Source: Patescibacteria group bacterium
Lineage (GTDB): Bacteria; Patescibacteriota; WWE3; UBA101185; UBA10185
Assembly: GCA_022710505.1 (NCBI GenBank)
Contig: JAKLGS010000017.1
Span: forward strand, 1-11,801
Reading direction: 5' to 3'
DNA: 11,801 nt
The notes under the pieces were generated by a model. The model ran no database searches. It saw only the letters and a list, made by a program, of their open reading frames with translations, and was not told the DNA's origin. Below are positions 1 through 6,132 of the stretch, piece after piece; the stretch's first letter is position 1; each line of letters opens with the position of its first letter. The position numbers and the translations under genes are program-made.

Positions 1-42
1 AGAAAAGAAGAACGAGTTAATGACCATATAGGTTTAATATGA
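1..42 (+). CDS. 3' end of an unidentified upstream gene (partial)
   Basis: Read from base 1, the frame gives 13 codons ending in TGA at 40-42 (C-terminus ...NDHIGLI). This TGA overlaps the rseP ATG as ATGA, the same stop-start coupling seen at ybeY/pth, which is why I prefer this frame. The other two frames also close early (TAG at 29-31, TAA at 16-18), so the assignment is weak. In many bacteria rseP follows dxr or cdsA, but the 13 residues are too few to name the protein. Confidence 0.35.
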   Translation, partial: RKEERVNDHIGLI

Positions 43-1196
43 GTTTCATCACTATAATACTTGTTATTTTAATAATATCTTTTCTTGTTGTAATACACGA
101 GCTGGGACATTTTTGGGCTTCCAAGAGAAACGGAGTCAGAGTAGAGGAGTTCGGAGTAGGTTATCCCCCAAGACTTTTTGGAAAGAAGTTTGGAGAGACA
201 TTATATTCAGTGAATTTAATTCCTTTTGGTGGTTTTGTAAAAATAACAGGTGAGGAAGAAGATGAAAATAACGACGTAAAACCTACTGAGTTCGACCCAC
301 ACAGTTTTTCAAATAAAACTCCTTGGCAAAAATCACAAATTTTATTAGCAGGTGTTTTTATGAACACTTTATTAAGTTTTGTACTTTTTTATATCTTCTT
401 TTTTATAAACGGTTTTAAAAGCTTTTATATTCCTATGATTTTTGACCATAAGTTTAAATATGGTCAGGAAATGACTTATGGAACGGTTATTTTTGATATG
501 GAAGAGGATTCCCCCGCAAATGTGGCAGGTATAAAACCTGGAGAGGTGATTTTAAAAGTAGATGGAAATGAAATAAAAGATGTCGCAGGACTAAGAGAAA
601 ATTTAGATGGAAAAGCTGGCGAAGAAGTTGAGATTGAAACTATGGATATAAGTGATCCTTCAGGAAAAAAGATTAATAAATACTCACTTTCTCCTGTATT
701 TAGTGAGGAGGGAACAGACACGAATGCGATAATCGGGGTTTACTTAGGTGACGCTAAAGCAATTTATTATAGGAGTACATTAGAAAAAATTCTTTCAGGT
801 CCGATGCATACTTATAATATGTTGGATTATTCAGTTTCTTCATTAAAAAATATAATTGGGTTGTCTTTTCAAACTAAGGATATAGAGCCGGTAGCCAGTA
901 GTATGACCGGTCCCGTAGGTTTGTTTAATATCTTAGCGGGTATAATTCAATCCAAAGGAACCGGTAAAATATTAAATATCATTAATACTGTTGCAATAAT
1001 TTCCTTAGGTTTTGCCTTCACCAATGCTTTACCTATACCGGCACTTGATGGAGGAAAGGTTTTATTCAGAGTAATAGAAGCGGTAACAAAAAAGGATATA
1101 AATCCAAAAATTGAGAATAAAATTCATAATATTGGAATGATAGGTCTTATTCTTTTGGTTGTTGCTATAACGTTTAGGGATATTAAGATTTGGTAA
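39..1196 (+). CDS. rseP: RseP/RasP family site-2 intramembrane zinc metalloprotease
   Basis: Membrane-embedded S2P protease that cuts transmembrane segments of substrates such as anti-sigma factors or leftover signal peptides. The sequence shows a first hydrophobic segment (residues about 3-19) running into the zinc/catalytic motif HELGH (20-24), the membrane-hairpin GG motif in IPFGGFVKI (61-69), a second transmembrane segment (about 102-124) and one PDZ domain (about 150-205, SPANVAGIKPGEVILKVDG). The third zinc ligand lies in ALPIPALDGGK (LDG 336-338) and a last hydrophobic helix spans about 362-378. At 385 residues it is shorter than E. coli RseP (about 450, two PDZ domains) and closer to Gram-positive RasP, consistent with one PDZ. 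The ATG at 39 overlaps the preceding stop as ATGA and has no clear Shine-Dalgarno, so it is probably translated by coupling. The substrate cannot be told from this window. Confidence 0.95.
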   Translation: MSFITIILVILIISFLVVIHELGHFWASKRNGVRVEEFGVGYPPRLFGKKFGETLYSVNLIPFGGFVKITGEEEDENNDVKPTEFDPHSFSNKTPWQKSQILLAGVFMNTLLSFVLFYIFFFINGFKSFYIPMIFDHKFKYGQEMTYGTVIFDMEEDSPANVAGIKPGEVILKVDGNEIKDVAGLRENLDGKAGEEVEIETMDISDPSGKKINKYSLSPVFSEEGTDTNAIIGVYLGDAKAIYYRSTLEKILSGPMHTYNMLDYSVSSLKNIIGLSFQTKDIEPVASSMTGPVGLFNILAGIIQSKGTGKILNIINTVAIISLGFAFTNALPIPALDGGKVLFRVIEAVTKKDINPKIENKIHNIGMIGLILLVVAITFRDIKIW

Positions 1197-1226
1197 CACT
1201 GGTTTTTTACCGTTGTTTCAATTTTT
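1195..1226 (+). terminator. Possible intrinsic terminator after rseP
   Basis: An imperfect hairpin starts inside the rseP stop codon: arm 1195-1203 (AACACTGGT) pairs with 1209-1217 (ACCGTTGTT) with one C/T mismatch and one T-G pair, around a five-T loop. A T-rich tail follows (TTTTT at 1222-1226). The stem is weak and the U tract is not immediately adjacent, so this is tentative. Confidence 0.35.
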
Positions 1227-1464
1227 ATAAATACTTAACTATTGTTCATTGTTGAAGCCTTAAAGTTGTGGTATAAGTTTTGCAATACTTTTCAATTTGG
1301 GTATATACTTACTTTGATAGTGTTGTTTGAAAAAAAATAATAAGTACCATTTAATGAAAATAATATGTTTTGTGTTATTTTCAAAAAGATTCTGTGAATA
1401 GTAATTTGTCAATATAATATTATGATTGATAAATACTTTATGACAAACAACCCAAATAGACATT
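1227..1464. other. AT-rich intergenic stretch, nothing recognisable
   Basis: No convincing gene, tRNA or repeat is visible. A 67-codon minus-strand reading frame (1260-1463) has a biased, low-complexity translation, no ribosome-binding site and no -10 element before its ATG, and looks like chance. The small palindrome ATAATATTAT (1414-1423) lies between the inverted copies TTTGTCA (1405-1411) and TGACAAA (1441-1447), which could be an operator or nothing. Confidence 0.4.
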
Positions 1465-1498
1465 TTGTTAAGAAGGCGTTTTTTGCTTTATATATAAT
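1465..1498 (+). promoter_or_regulatory. Candidate promoter of the rpsU operon
   Basis: TTGTTA (1465-1470) is a -35-like hexamer, followed 18 nt later by TATATA (1489-1494); an alternative -10 is TATAAT (1493-1498). Transcription would start at about 1501-1506, giving a leader of about 95 nt before rpsU. The region is very AT-rich, so the exact hexamers are uncertain. Confidence 0.5.
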
Positions 1499-1500
1499 TA

Positions 1501-1599
1501 TATTTTAGTTTGGAGGTGTCTTAAACCAGCTAAAGTCATTTAGCTGTATCAATTAACAGTACTGATTGATAATCAGAAACTTTAAATTGATGAATAAAT
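1501..1599 (+). promoter_or_regulatory. Structured rpsU 5' leader with a distant Shine-Dalgarno
   Basis: A strong Shine-Dalgarno, GGAGGTG (1512-1518), lies 81 nt upstream of the rpsU ATG with no start codon in usable range; the ATG itself has no nearby Shine-Dalgarno. Between them are a perfect 8-bp hairpin (CAGCTAAA 1527-1534, loop GTCA, TTTAGCTG 1539-1546) and two competing folds. Fold A pairs TATCAAT (1547-1553) with ATTGATA (1565-1571). Fold B pairs ATCAATT (1548-1554) with AATTGAT (1585-1591) and encloses a CTGATT/AATCAG hairpin (1562-1567 with 1571-1576). A and B share bases and cannot coexist. In fold B the helices would shorten the path between Shine-Dalgarno and ATG. The pairings are seen; the regulatory role (for example autoregulation by S21) is inference. 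Confidence 0.55.
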
Positions 1600-1791
1600 A
1601 TGACAAAAATTAAAGTTAGACATGGTGAAAGTTTAGACCAAGCATTAAGAAGATTTAACAAAGAAGTTTTAAAGTCAGGAATTATTCAAGAGGTTAAGGA
1701 TAGAGAGCATTATGTTAAACCTAGTGAGGTCAAACGACAAAAAAACAAAGAATTAAAAAGAAAGTTATATTTCGAAAGGAATAAAAATTGA
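1600..1791 (+). CDS. rpsU: Small ribosomal subunit protein bS21
   Basis: S21 sits on the 30S platform next to the 3' end of 16S rRNA, where the anti-Shine-Dalgarno lies, and aids initiation. The 63-residue basic protein has the family's N-terminal block (KIKVRHGESLDQALRRF, about 4-19), a following helix and a Lys/Arg-rich tail (KRQKNKELKRKL), and matches the usual S21 length. The ATG at 1600 is the only sensible start given the family's N-terminus. It is the first gene of the operon rpsU-yqeY-ybeY-pth. Its TGA (1789-1791) overlaps the next start as TTGA. The long leader upstream makes regulation at the mRNA level likely. Confidence 0.95.
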   Translation: MTKIKVRHGESLDQALRRFNKEVLKSGIIQEVKDREHYVKPSEVKRQKNKELKRKLYFERNKN

Positions 1792-2129
1792 TTATAGATG
1801 ATTTGAAATCTAAACTTGTAGACTTTCAAAAGTCAGGCGACACGCTGAAGTTGGGGGTGTTAAGATTCTTGTTGTCACAAGTTAAAAATAAAGAAATTGA
1901 ATTTAGGGGACAACATAAGGAAATGACGGATGAAGATGTTTTTAAAGTAGTTAGAAAAGAAATTAAAAATAGAAAAGAAAACATCGAACTGTATGAAAAA
2001 ATCTCAAGAAATGATTTGTTGGAAAAAGAGAAGTCGGAGTTAGAAGTTTATTTAGAATTCGCTAAGCTTTTTCCTTTTGAGTTGGAATCTCCCAACCAAT
2101 TCCAAAATCGAAATTTTAATTCGAAATAG
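1788..2129 (+). CDS. YqeY-like protein (GatB/YqeY family), C-terminally short
   Basis: YqeY-family proteins resemble the C-terminal tRNA-binding part of the amidotransferase subunit GatB; their exact role is unsettled, and they are often encoded next to rpsU. The sequence shows the N-terminal helical domain clearly: LGVLRFLLSQVKNKEIEFRG (about 22-41), then EDVFKVVRKEIKNRKENIELYEK and KEKSELEVYLE (about 49-90). The family normally continues for about 40-50 more residues, but here the protein stops at 113 with an atypical tail (SPNQFQNRNFNSK), so the last helical subdomain is missing. The start is TTG at 1788, overlapping the rpsU stop, with AAAGGA at 1775-1780 about 7 nt before it. The last 53 nt overlap ybeY in another frame. 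Confidence 0.8.
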   Translation: MIIDDLKSKLVDFQKSGDTLKLGVLRFLLSQVKNKEIEFRGQHKEMTDEDVFKVVRKEIKNRKENIELYEKISRNDLLEKEKSELEVYLEFAKLFPFELESPNQFQNRNFNSK

Positions 2130-2535
2130 TTTTAAGATTTTCTCTATGAAATTAGATAAAAAAACACACATCTCCGTCTTTATAACAAACGATGCGGAAA
2201 TGAAGAAATTAAATAAAGATCATTTGGGAAGGGATTATCCTACCGATGTTTTATCCTTTGAAATTAAAGAAAAGCTTGAAGATGGGTCTTTATATTTGGG
2301 TGATATCGTAGTTAATAAAGATCAAGCAAAAAGACAGTGCAAAGAATATGGTAATGATTTGGAAGAGGAGATTTCTGAGTTAGTGGGCCATGGTGTACTT
2401 CACTTGCTTGGTATACACCACGACGGTGATGGAAAACCATTAAAAAAGGATTCGAGTAAATCTACTGATAAGATTGAAAATGACCTAATTAAAAAAAGTA
2501 GTAAATCTTTAAAAAATTCGGTTAAAAGAAAATGA
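2077..2535 (+). CDS. ybeY: YbeY endoribonuclease / 16S rRNA maturation factor
   Basis: YbeY is a small zinc-dependent RNase that takes part in 16S rRNA 3'-end processing and ribosome quality control. The sequence shows the conserved GRDYPTDVLSF (51-61), LGDIVV (74-79) and the zinc motif HGVLHLLGIHH, with ligands H105, H109 and H115; the residue before the last His is His (H114), where Asp is usual. At 152 residues its length is normal, although the C-terminal 30 residues are lysine/serine-rich. The start is uncertain. TTG at 2077 places the expected first beta strand (IEILIRNS, 11-18) just after the N-terminus. The internal ATG at 2146 would remove it. It overlaps yqeY by 53 nt, and its TGA overlaps the pth ATG. 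Confidence 0.92.
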   Translation: MSWNLPTNSKIEILIRNSFKIFSMKLDKKTHISVFITNDAEMKKLNKDHLGRDYPTDVLSFEIKEKLEDGSLYLGDIVVNKDQAKRQCKEYGNDLEEEISELVGHGVLHLLGIHHDGDGKPLKKDSSKSTDKIENDLIKKSSKSLKNSVKRK

Positions 2536-3032
2536 AAATTATTGTTGGGTTAGGAAATCCTGGAAATCAGTATAAAAAATATAGACATAACACTGGTTTT
2601 ATACTGTTAGATAAACTTGCAGAAGAACAAGGTTTAAAGTGGGAAAAATCTCCAAAATTTGAATCTGAGATTGCAGAGTGTGATGATTTTATTTTAGTTA
2701 AACCTCAAACTTTTATGAATAATTCCGGTGATGCTGTTAGTAAGTTGTTAAATTTTTATAAAATATCTCCAGACGACTTGATAGTGGTTCACGATGATGT
2801 TGACTTGAATTTCGGAACAGTTAAAAAACAAAAAGGAAAAAATCCTGCAGGACACCACGGTGTAGAGGATATTATTGAGAAAATTGGAACAAAAGAATTT
2901 TGGAGAATAAGAGTAGGGATAGGGAAGCCTGAAAATAAACAAACACCTGTGGATGTTTGGGTACTTCAAAATTTTCAAGAAACCGAGCTTGAGAAAATTA
3001 AAGAACTTAATATTCAAGATATTTTTAAGTAA
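2532..3032 (+). CDS. pth: Peptidyl-tRNA hydrolase (Pth)
   Basis: Pth hydrolyses peptidyl-tRNAs released from stalled ribosomes and recycles the tRNA. Visible signatures are GLGNPG (6-11), the catalytic histidine in YRHNTG (H19), KPQTFMNNSG (57-66, with N63 the usual substrate-contact Asn) and VVHDDVDL (85-92, D88 the partner of the catalytic His). At the third substrate-binding motif, normally GHNG, the sequence reads GHHG (107-110), so the conserved Asn is His109. The protein is 166 residues, shorter than the usual 185-195, losing the C-terminal end. The ATG overlaps the ybeY stop (ATGA), so it is probably coupled to the operon. Confidence 0.92.
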   Translation: MKIIVGLGNPGNQYKKYRHNTGFILLDKLAEEQGLKWEKSPKFESEIAECDDFILVKPQTFMNNSGDAVSKLLNFYKISPDDLIVVHDDVDLNFGTVKKQKGKNPAGHHGVEDIIEKIGTKEFWRIRVGIGKPENKQTPVDVWVLQNFQETELEKIKELNIQDIFK

Positions 3033-3095
3033 TAATTTGTCAAATATTAAATAATTCTCCAACAACAGTTAGTGGGTTTATTAATTTTTAATACT

Positions 3096-3118
3096 TATAC
3101 TATTTAAAAGAGGCAGGT
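3096..3118 (+). promoter_or_regulatory. Candidate dnaX -10 element and ribosome-binding site
   Basis: In the 90-nt gap after pth, TATACT (3096-3101) is a fair -10 hexamer, with no good -35 at 17 nt. A purine-rich AGAGGCAGG (3110-3118) lies 4 nt before the dnaX ATG at 3123 and could act as a Shine-Dalgarno. The implied leader is about 15 nt. Confidence 0.4.
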
Positions 3119-3122
3119 TCTT

Positions 3123-4796
3123 ATGTATTACACAAAATATCGCCCGCAAAAATTCAGTGAGATGGGTAGCGACAACGAAATTGCGGATGTTATTGCTAAG
3201 CAGGTGCAATCAGGAAAAACAGCACATGCCTATCTTATGGTGGGTCCACGAGGAACCGGAAAAACCACTATTGCCAGAATTTTAGCCAAGTCCCTGAATT
3301 GTGAAAAGCTTAAACCAAATGGAGACCCGTGCGACAAGTGTTCTAACTGTGTTTCAATCAGAGAAGGTTCTTTTATAGATTTAATAGAAATTGATGCCGC
3401 TAGTAACAGAGGTATAGATGATATAAGGGATTTAAAAGATAAGATAAGGTTGGCTCCGACAATGGGAAGAAATAAGGTTTATATTATAGATGAAGTTCAT
3501 ATGTTAACTACCGAGGCTTTTAACGCGCTTTTAAAGACATTGGAGGAGCCTCCAAAGAAAACAACCTTTATCTTATGTACAACTGAAGAACACAAGGTTC
3601 CTGCTACTATAAAATCCAGGTGTCAGGTTTTTAAATTTAAACGTCCTACAGTAAGACAAATTGTTTCAGTTTTAAAATCTATGTCCGGAAGTGAAAGTAT
3701 TGAAATATCCCAGGACGATCTTATGAAAATTGCTGAAGCGTCTATGGGTGATTATCGAGGGGCCAGTGTTCTCTTGGAGCAGGTTCATGAGGGAGATGTT
3801 GATGTAAATACTTTATTGAGTCTAAGTTCAAAAAAGAAATATGTTGAATGTGTGGGGTACTTGTTAAATTCAGATACCAAAAAAGCACTTGATGTGGTTT
3901 CGGATGTTTACGGAGAAGGGATAGATCTCTATGTCTGGGTAGGGGAGTTTTTAAAATATTTAAGATCGATGCTTTTGATTAAATCAGGTATTTCTGATCC
4001 TTCTACTGATACAACAGTTGAAATTCTTGATGAAATTAACGAGCAGGCTAAAAAGACAGATTTAAAATGGCTAGTGAAAACAATAAATATTTTGTTGGAA
4101 GCACACAAAAATATCAGAAGCTCTTTTATTACTCAGCTTCCTATTGAGATAGCAGTTGTTGAAATATGCTCATTAGGCAAAAGTGATTCCAAATATAAAG
4201 AGGATAGTTCGGATTCTCCTTCAGATAATGATAAATCTGAGAGAGATTACGTAGCCCCTAAAAATACAAAGAGAATATCTCCATCGGTAGGTGATGAGAT
4301 TGAAGATAGAGTGGAGATTAAAGATTCCCTGTCTAAAAAAGAAAAAAAGGAATCAGCTAAAGAATCTTCGGAGGAGGTTTCTTTGAATGAAAAAAACGAT
4401 AAAAAAGAGTCTCCTGTAATTCCTTTTAAAAAAATTGAAAAAGATTGGAATAAGTTTGTAAAGGAAAGTAAAGATTTAAATCACTCTTTGATGGCACTCT
4501 TAACCCTGTGTAAACCTGTAGATGTAGAAGGAAGGTCAATTATTGCTGAGGTTTTTTACCCTTTTCATAAAGAGCGCTTAGAATGCGCTAGAACTAGAAA
4601 ATTACTTGAGGGTTTAAGTGAGTCTGTTTTTGGAGAAAAGATGAATTTTAAGTGTATTTTGAGCAAGGAAAAGCCTAAAAAAATGAAGAAGAGCGAATTA
4701 GAAGCACTAACGGATTTAAATGTTATAGTCCCCTCTGGTGTTGATGGTAAGTCAATTTTAGAAGCTTTTGATGGTGGTTTGCCTATTTTGGGGTAG
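3123..4796 (+). CDS. dnaX: DNA polymerase III clamp-loader subunit tau/gamma
   Basis: DnaX is the ATPase of the clamp loader that places the sliding clamp on DNA; the full-length tau form also ties the loader to the polymerase and helicase. The N-terminus MYYTKYRPQKFSEM is typical. Walker A is GPRGTGKTT (41-49), the zinc module cysteines are C60, C70, C73 and C76, Walker B is VYIIDEVHM (119-127, D123 E124), sensor 1 is in FILCTTE (149-155) and the arginine finger is R166 in SRC. Domain III runs to about residue 350. A charged Ser/Lys/Glu linker follows (about 355-433), then a C-terminal domain (about 434-525, FHKERLE region) of the type found on many bacterial tau proteins. The linker holds a likely -1 frameshift site giving a 412-residue gamma-like form. 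The 3' end overlaps the convergent HAD gene by 14 nt. Confidence 0.96.
   Translation: MYYTKYRPQKFSEMGSDNEIADVIAKQVQSGKTAHAYLMVGPRGTGKTTIARILAKSLNCEKLKPNGDPCDKCSNCVSIREGSFIDLIEIDAASNRGIDDIRDLKDKIRLAPTMGRNKVYIIDEVHMLTTEAFNALLKTLEEPPKKTTFILCTTEEHKVPATIKSRCQVFKFKRPTVRQIVSVLKSMSGSESIEISQDDLMKIAEASMGDYRGASVLLEQVHEGDVDVNTLLSLSSKKKYVECVGYLLNSDTKKALDVVSDVYGEGIDLYVWVGEFLKYLRSMLLIKSGISDPSTDTTVEILDEINEQAKKTDLKWLVKTINILLEAHKNIRSSFITQLPIEIAVVEICSLGKSDSKYKEDSSDSPSDNDKSERDYVAPKNTKRISPSVGDEIEDRVEIKDSLSKKEKKESAKESSEEVSLNEKNDKKESPVIPFKKIEKDWNKFVKESKDLNHSLMALLTLCKPVDVEGRSIIAEVFYPFHKERLECARTRKLLEGLSESVFGEKMNFKCILSKEKPKKMKKSELEALTDLNVIVPSGVDGKSILEAFDGGLPILG
4343..4384 (+). promoter_or_regulatory. Predicted programmed -1 ribosomal frameshift signal in dnaX
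   Basis: The heptamer A-AAA-AAG (4343-4349) is in the exact register needed for a -1 slip (codons GAA AAA AAG). After a slip the new frame reads GGA ATC AGC and stops at TAA 4358-4360. A hairpin starts 9 nt after the heptamer: AAAGAA-T-CTTC (4359-4369) pairs with GAGG-T-TTCTTT (4374-4384) around loop GGAG, with one T/T mismatch and one T-G pair. This matches the logic of E. coli dnaX, which makes gamma by the same heptamer. No upstream Shine-Dalgarno-like stimulator is seen at the expected distance. RNA polymerase slippage on the seven-A run (4342-4348) is an alternative. Confidence 0.7.
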
Positions 4797-5466
4797 TTTT
4801 TTGACTAGTATTTGTAGTAATTAACTTTTCAACTATTCTATTTGCATCTAGAGATTTATAACTTTGAACATTAACAAGTCTTTCACCTAATCCATAATTT
4901 TCCATGGCATCATCACCAATAATTAAACAATTATCTGGAAAATTTCCTTTATAAACCAGCTCATCCGTGTTTTTTACGCCTCCAATAAAATAACCATCTG
5001 AATCCATATCTAATTCTGTAGCTAAAATATTAAAATCAATGAAATTTAATTCTTTCTTGATATCATCCCTAGATAAAAATTTCTGTATGATCTGAGTAAG
5101 AGTTCCCGAGACTATTGTAATTTCCAGTTTATCTTTGTTTAAAATATTAACTAAATTCTTAGTGAAATCTATGAAATTTTCGTTTAAATCAAAATCCAAA
5201 GTCAGTTTTTTTATGTGATTGATATTTAATAAATTGGCAAAGGGTTCTAGCCAAGCAAGAGCTCTTTCTTCGTATGGAATTGAATCGTCTCTTCTTATTT
5301 TTAAAAATTCCTCATATCCTTTTTTGGATTTTAAATTAAAATTTTCTTTTAAATCGGAATTTAACTCTTGTTCTATCATTTTTCCTAACTCTAGCTCAAA
5401 AGGAGGAAATTTATTTCCAAATTTTGGTTTTGCAATAGTGTCACTAAAATCACTAAATATTTTCAT
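4783..5466 (-). CDS. HAD-superfamily hydrolase-like protein, phosphoserine-phosphatase type
   Basis: HAD enzymes form an aspartyl-phosphate intermediate and usually remove phosphate from small molecules. Motif I is FSDFSDTI (4-11) with nucleophile D6; the second Asp of the usual DxDGT is Ser8 here, which removes the general acid/base of phosphatases. Motif II is IVSGT (118-122, S120), motif III is probably K165 or K173, and motif IV is IIGDD (182-186). A helical cap region (about 20-95) lies between motifs I and II. The 227-residue length fits a PSP/MtnX-like member, but the substrate is unknown and activity may be altered. It is expressed from its own promoter, with TG-A-TATAAT 6 nt before the ATG. 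It ends inside dnaX (14-nt convergent overlap). Its first codons resemble those of the minus-strand gene at 5565-6074. Confidence 0.8.
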   Translation of the reverse strand: MKIFSDFSDTIAKPKFGNKFPPFELELGKMIEQELNSDLKENFNLKSKKGYEEFLKIRRDDSIPYEERALAWLEPFANLLNINHIKKLTLDFDLNENFIDFTKNLVNILNKDKLEITIVSGTLTQIIQKFLSRDDIKKELNFIDFNILATELDMDSDGYFIGGVKNTDELVYKGNFPDNCLIIGDDAMENYGLGERLVNVQSYKSLDANRIVEKLITTNTSQKTTPK

Positions 5467-5536
5467 AAAAATATTATATCAGTAAATTGTTACCCTCAAA
5501 CCTTGCATATCTTGGAATACTTTACTGAAATTACCG
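5461..5536. repeat. Copy 1 of a duplicated divergent promoter region
   Basis: This stretch aligns without gaps (constant offset 608) to 6069-6144. Positions 5473-5532 match 6081-6140 at 51 of 60 bases, and the similarity runs through the start codons of both minus-strand genes. Positions 5526-5535 still read TGAAATTACC, as in the start of recR, but the GTG is CTG and the TG of the recR-direction extended -10 is TC. Copy 1 therefore looks like the decayed derivative. Confidence 0.8.
5473..5481 (-). promoter_or_regulatory. Extended -10 promoter of the HAD gene (leaderless)
   Basis: On the minus strand TGATATAAT (5481 to 5473) is an extended -10 element, with a perfect TATAAT ending 6 nt before the ATG at 5466. 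Transcription would start at or within a base or two of the ATG. There is no Shine-Dalgarno. The -35 region (GTTTGA at 17 nt) is weak. Confidence 0.7.
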
Positions 5537-5564
5537 AAATTTTTATTAAGAATCAATTGGTGTT

Positions 5565-6074
5565 TTATTTTTGGGCAATTTCAACTTCAGAGTGATCGAT
5601 AAATTTTGGATTAATGTCTGCCCTTACTCCGTTGTAGCATAACCAACCAAGACTTAAGAACTCTTTTGTTCCATCAATTGGGAAATAATCAGAGAATCTA
5701 CATTCGCCCTCTATGTCGTATGGAGTGCCCATGATTAATTTTAGTACAAATTGATAGTCATTTTTATTTCCCAATTTGTATTTTTTGCCTTTATAATTTA
5801 AAAATTCTTCTTTTCCTATCATTTCGTCAGATATTTCTTCTATCTTTCCGATAAGATTGTTCGCATAATATAATTCTTCATCATTTTTCAAAACTAACAA
5901 AAAAGACCCATCCTCAAATATCATTTTTATATACTCATCGTTTTGTGGTAAGTAATTTTTTGTTGTTAATCTAATCATTGCCCTTATCTTTTTTTCTTCC
6001 CCTTTAACTTTCAAGATTTGATTTTGACCCTCGCTGTTCTTTAAAATGTTATAAAATTCTTTAAAGTTTTTCAT
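5565..6074 (-). CDS. Unrecognised 169-residue protein
   Basis: I do not recognise a family. The protein is soluble (no signal peptide or membrane segment) and rich in charged residues. It has alternating hydrophobic stretches suggesting beta strands in the middle (IKMIFEDGSFLLVLKNDEEL, about 49-68) and a more conserved-looking C-terminal part with GWLCYNGVRADI (about 143-154). An enzyme or a small-molecule-binding beta-rich domain are both possible, with no catalytic signature to decide. It starts at ATG 6074 after a leaderless extended -10 shared head-to-head with recR. No gene follows in the same direction before the HAD promoter. Confidence 0.75.
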   Translation of the reverse strand: MKNFKEFYNILKNSEGQNQILKVKGEEKKIRAMIRLTTKNYLPQNDEYIKMIFEDGSFLLVLKNDEELYYANNLIGKIEEISDEMIGKEEFLNYKGKKYKLGNKNDYQFVLKLIMGTPYDIEGECRFSDYFPIDGTKEFLSLGWLCYNGVRADINPKFIDHSEVEIAQK

Positions 6075-6080
6075 ATAAAG

Positions 6081-6089
6081 ATTATATCA
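6081..6089 (-). promoter_or_regulatory. Extended -10 promoter of the 169-residue gene (leaderless)
   Basis: On the minus strand TGATATAAT (6089 to 6081) ends 6 nt before the ATG at 6074. It is identical to the element before the HAD gene. No Shine-Dalgarno is present, so the transcript should begin at the start codon. Confidence 0.7.
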
Positions 6090-6117
6090 GTAAATTGTTA
6101 CCCTTAAACCTTGTACA

Positions 6118-6126
6118 TGTTAGAAT
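6118..6126 (+). promoter_or_regulatory. Extended -10 promoter of recR (leaderless)
   Basis: TG-T-TAGAAT (6118-6126) ends 6 nt before the recR GTG at 6133. TTGTTA (6095-6100) lies 20 nt upstream of the hexamer, too far to be a good -35. The promoter overlaps the oppositely directed one at 6081-6089 within the same 58-bp gap. Confidence 0.6.
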
Positions 6127-6132
6127 ACTAAC

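Noticed and set aside
1260..1463. A 67-codon reading frame on the minus strand in the long gap after rseP.
   Set aside because: Low-complexity translation rich in Ile, Asn, Lys and Phe, no Shine-Dalgarno, no -10 at the leaderless spacing, and it overlaps the rpsU promoter region.
1405..3043. Recurring TTTGTCA-like words (1405-1411, about 3036-3042, and near 11635).
   Set aside because: Short, AT-rich and not embedded in longer shared sequence; chance is a sufficient explanation.
3033..3060. Possible hairpin after pth (AATAATTTG/CAAATATT).
   Set aside because: The loop would be only one base and the stem is all A-T apart from one G-C pair, with no following T tract.
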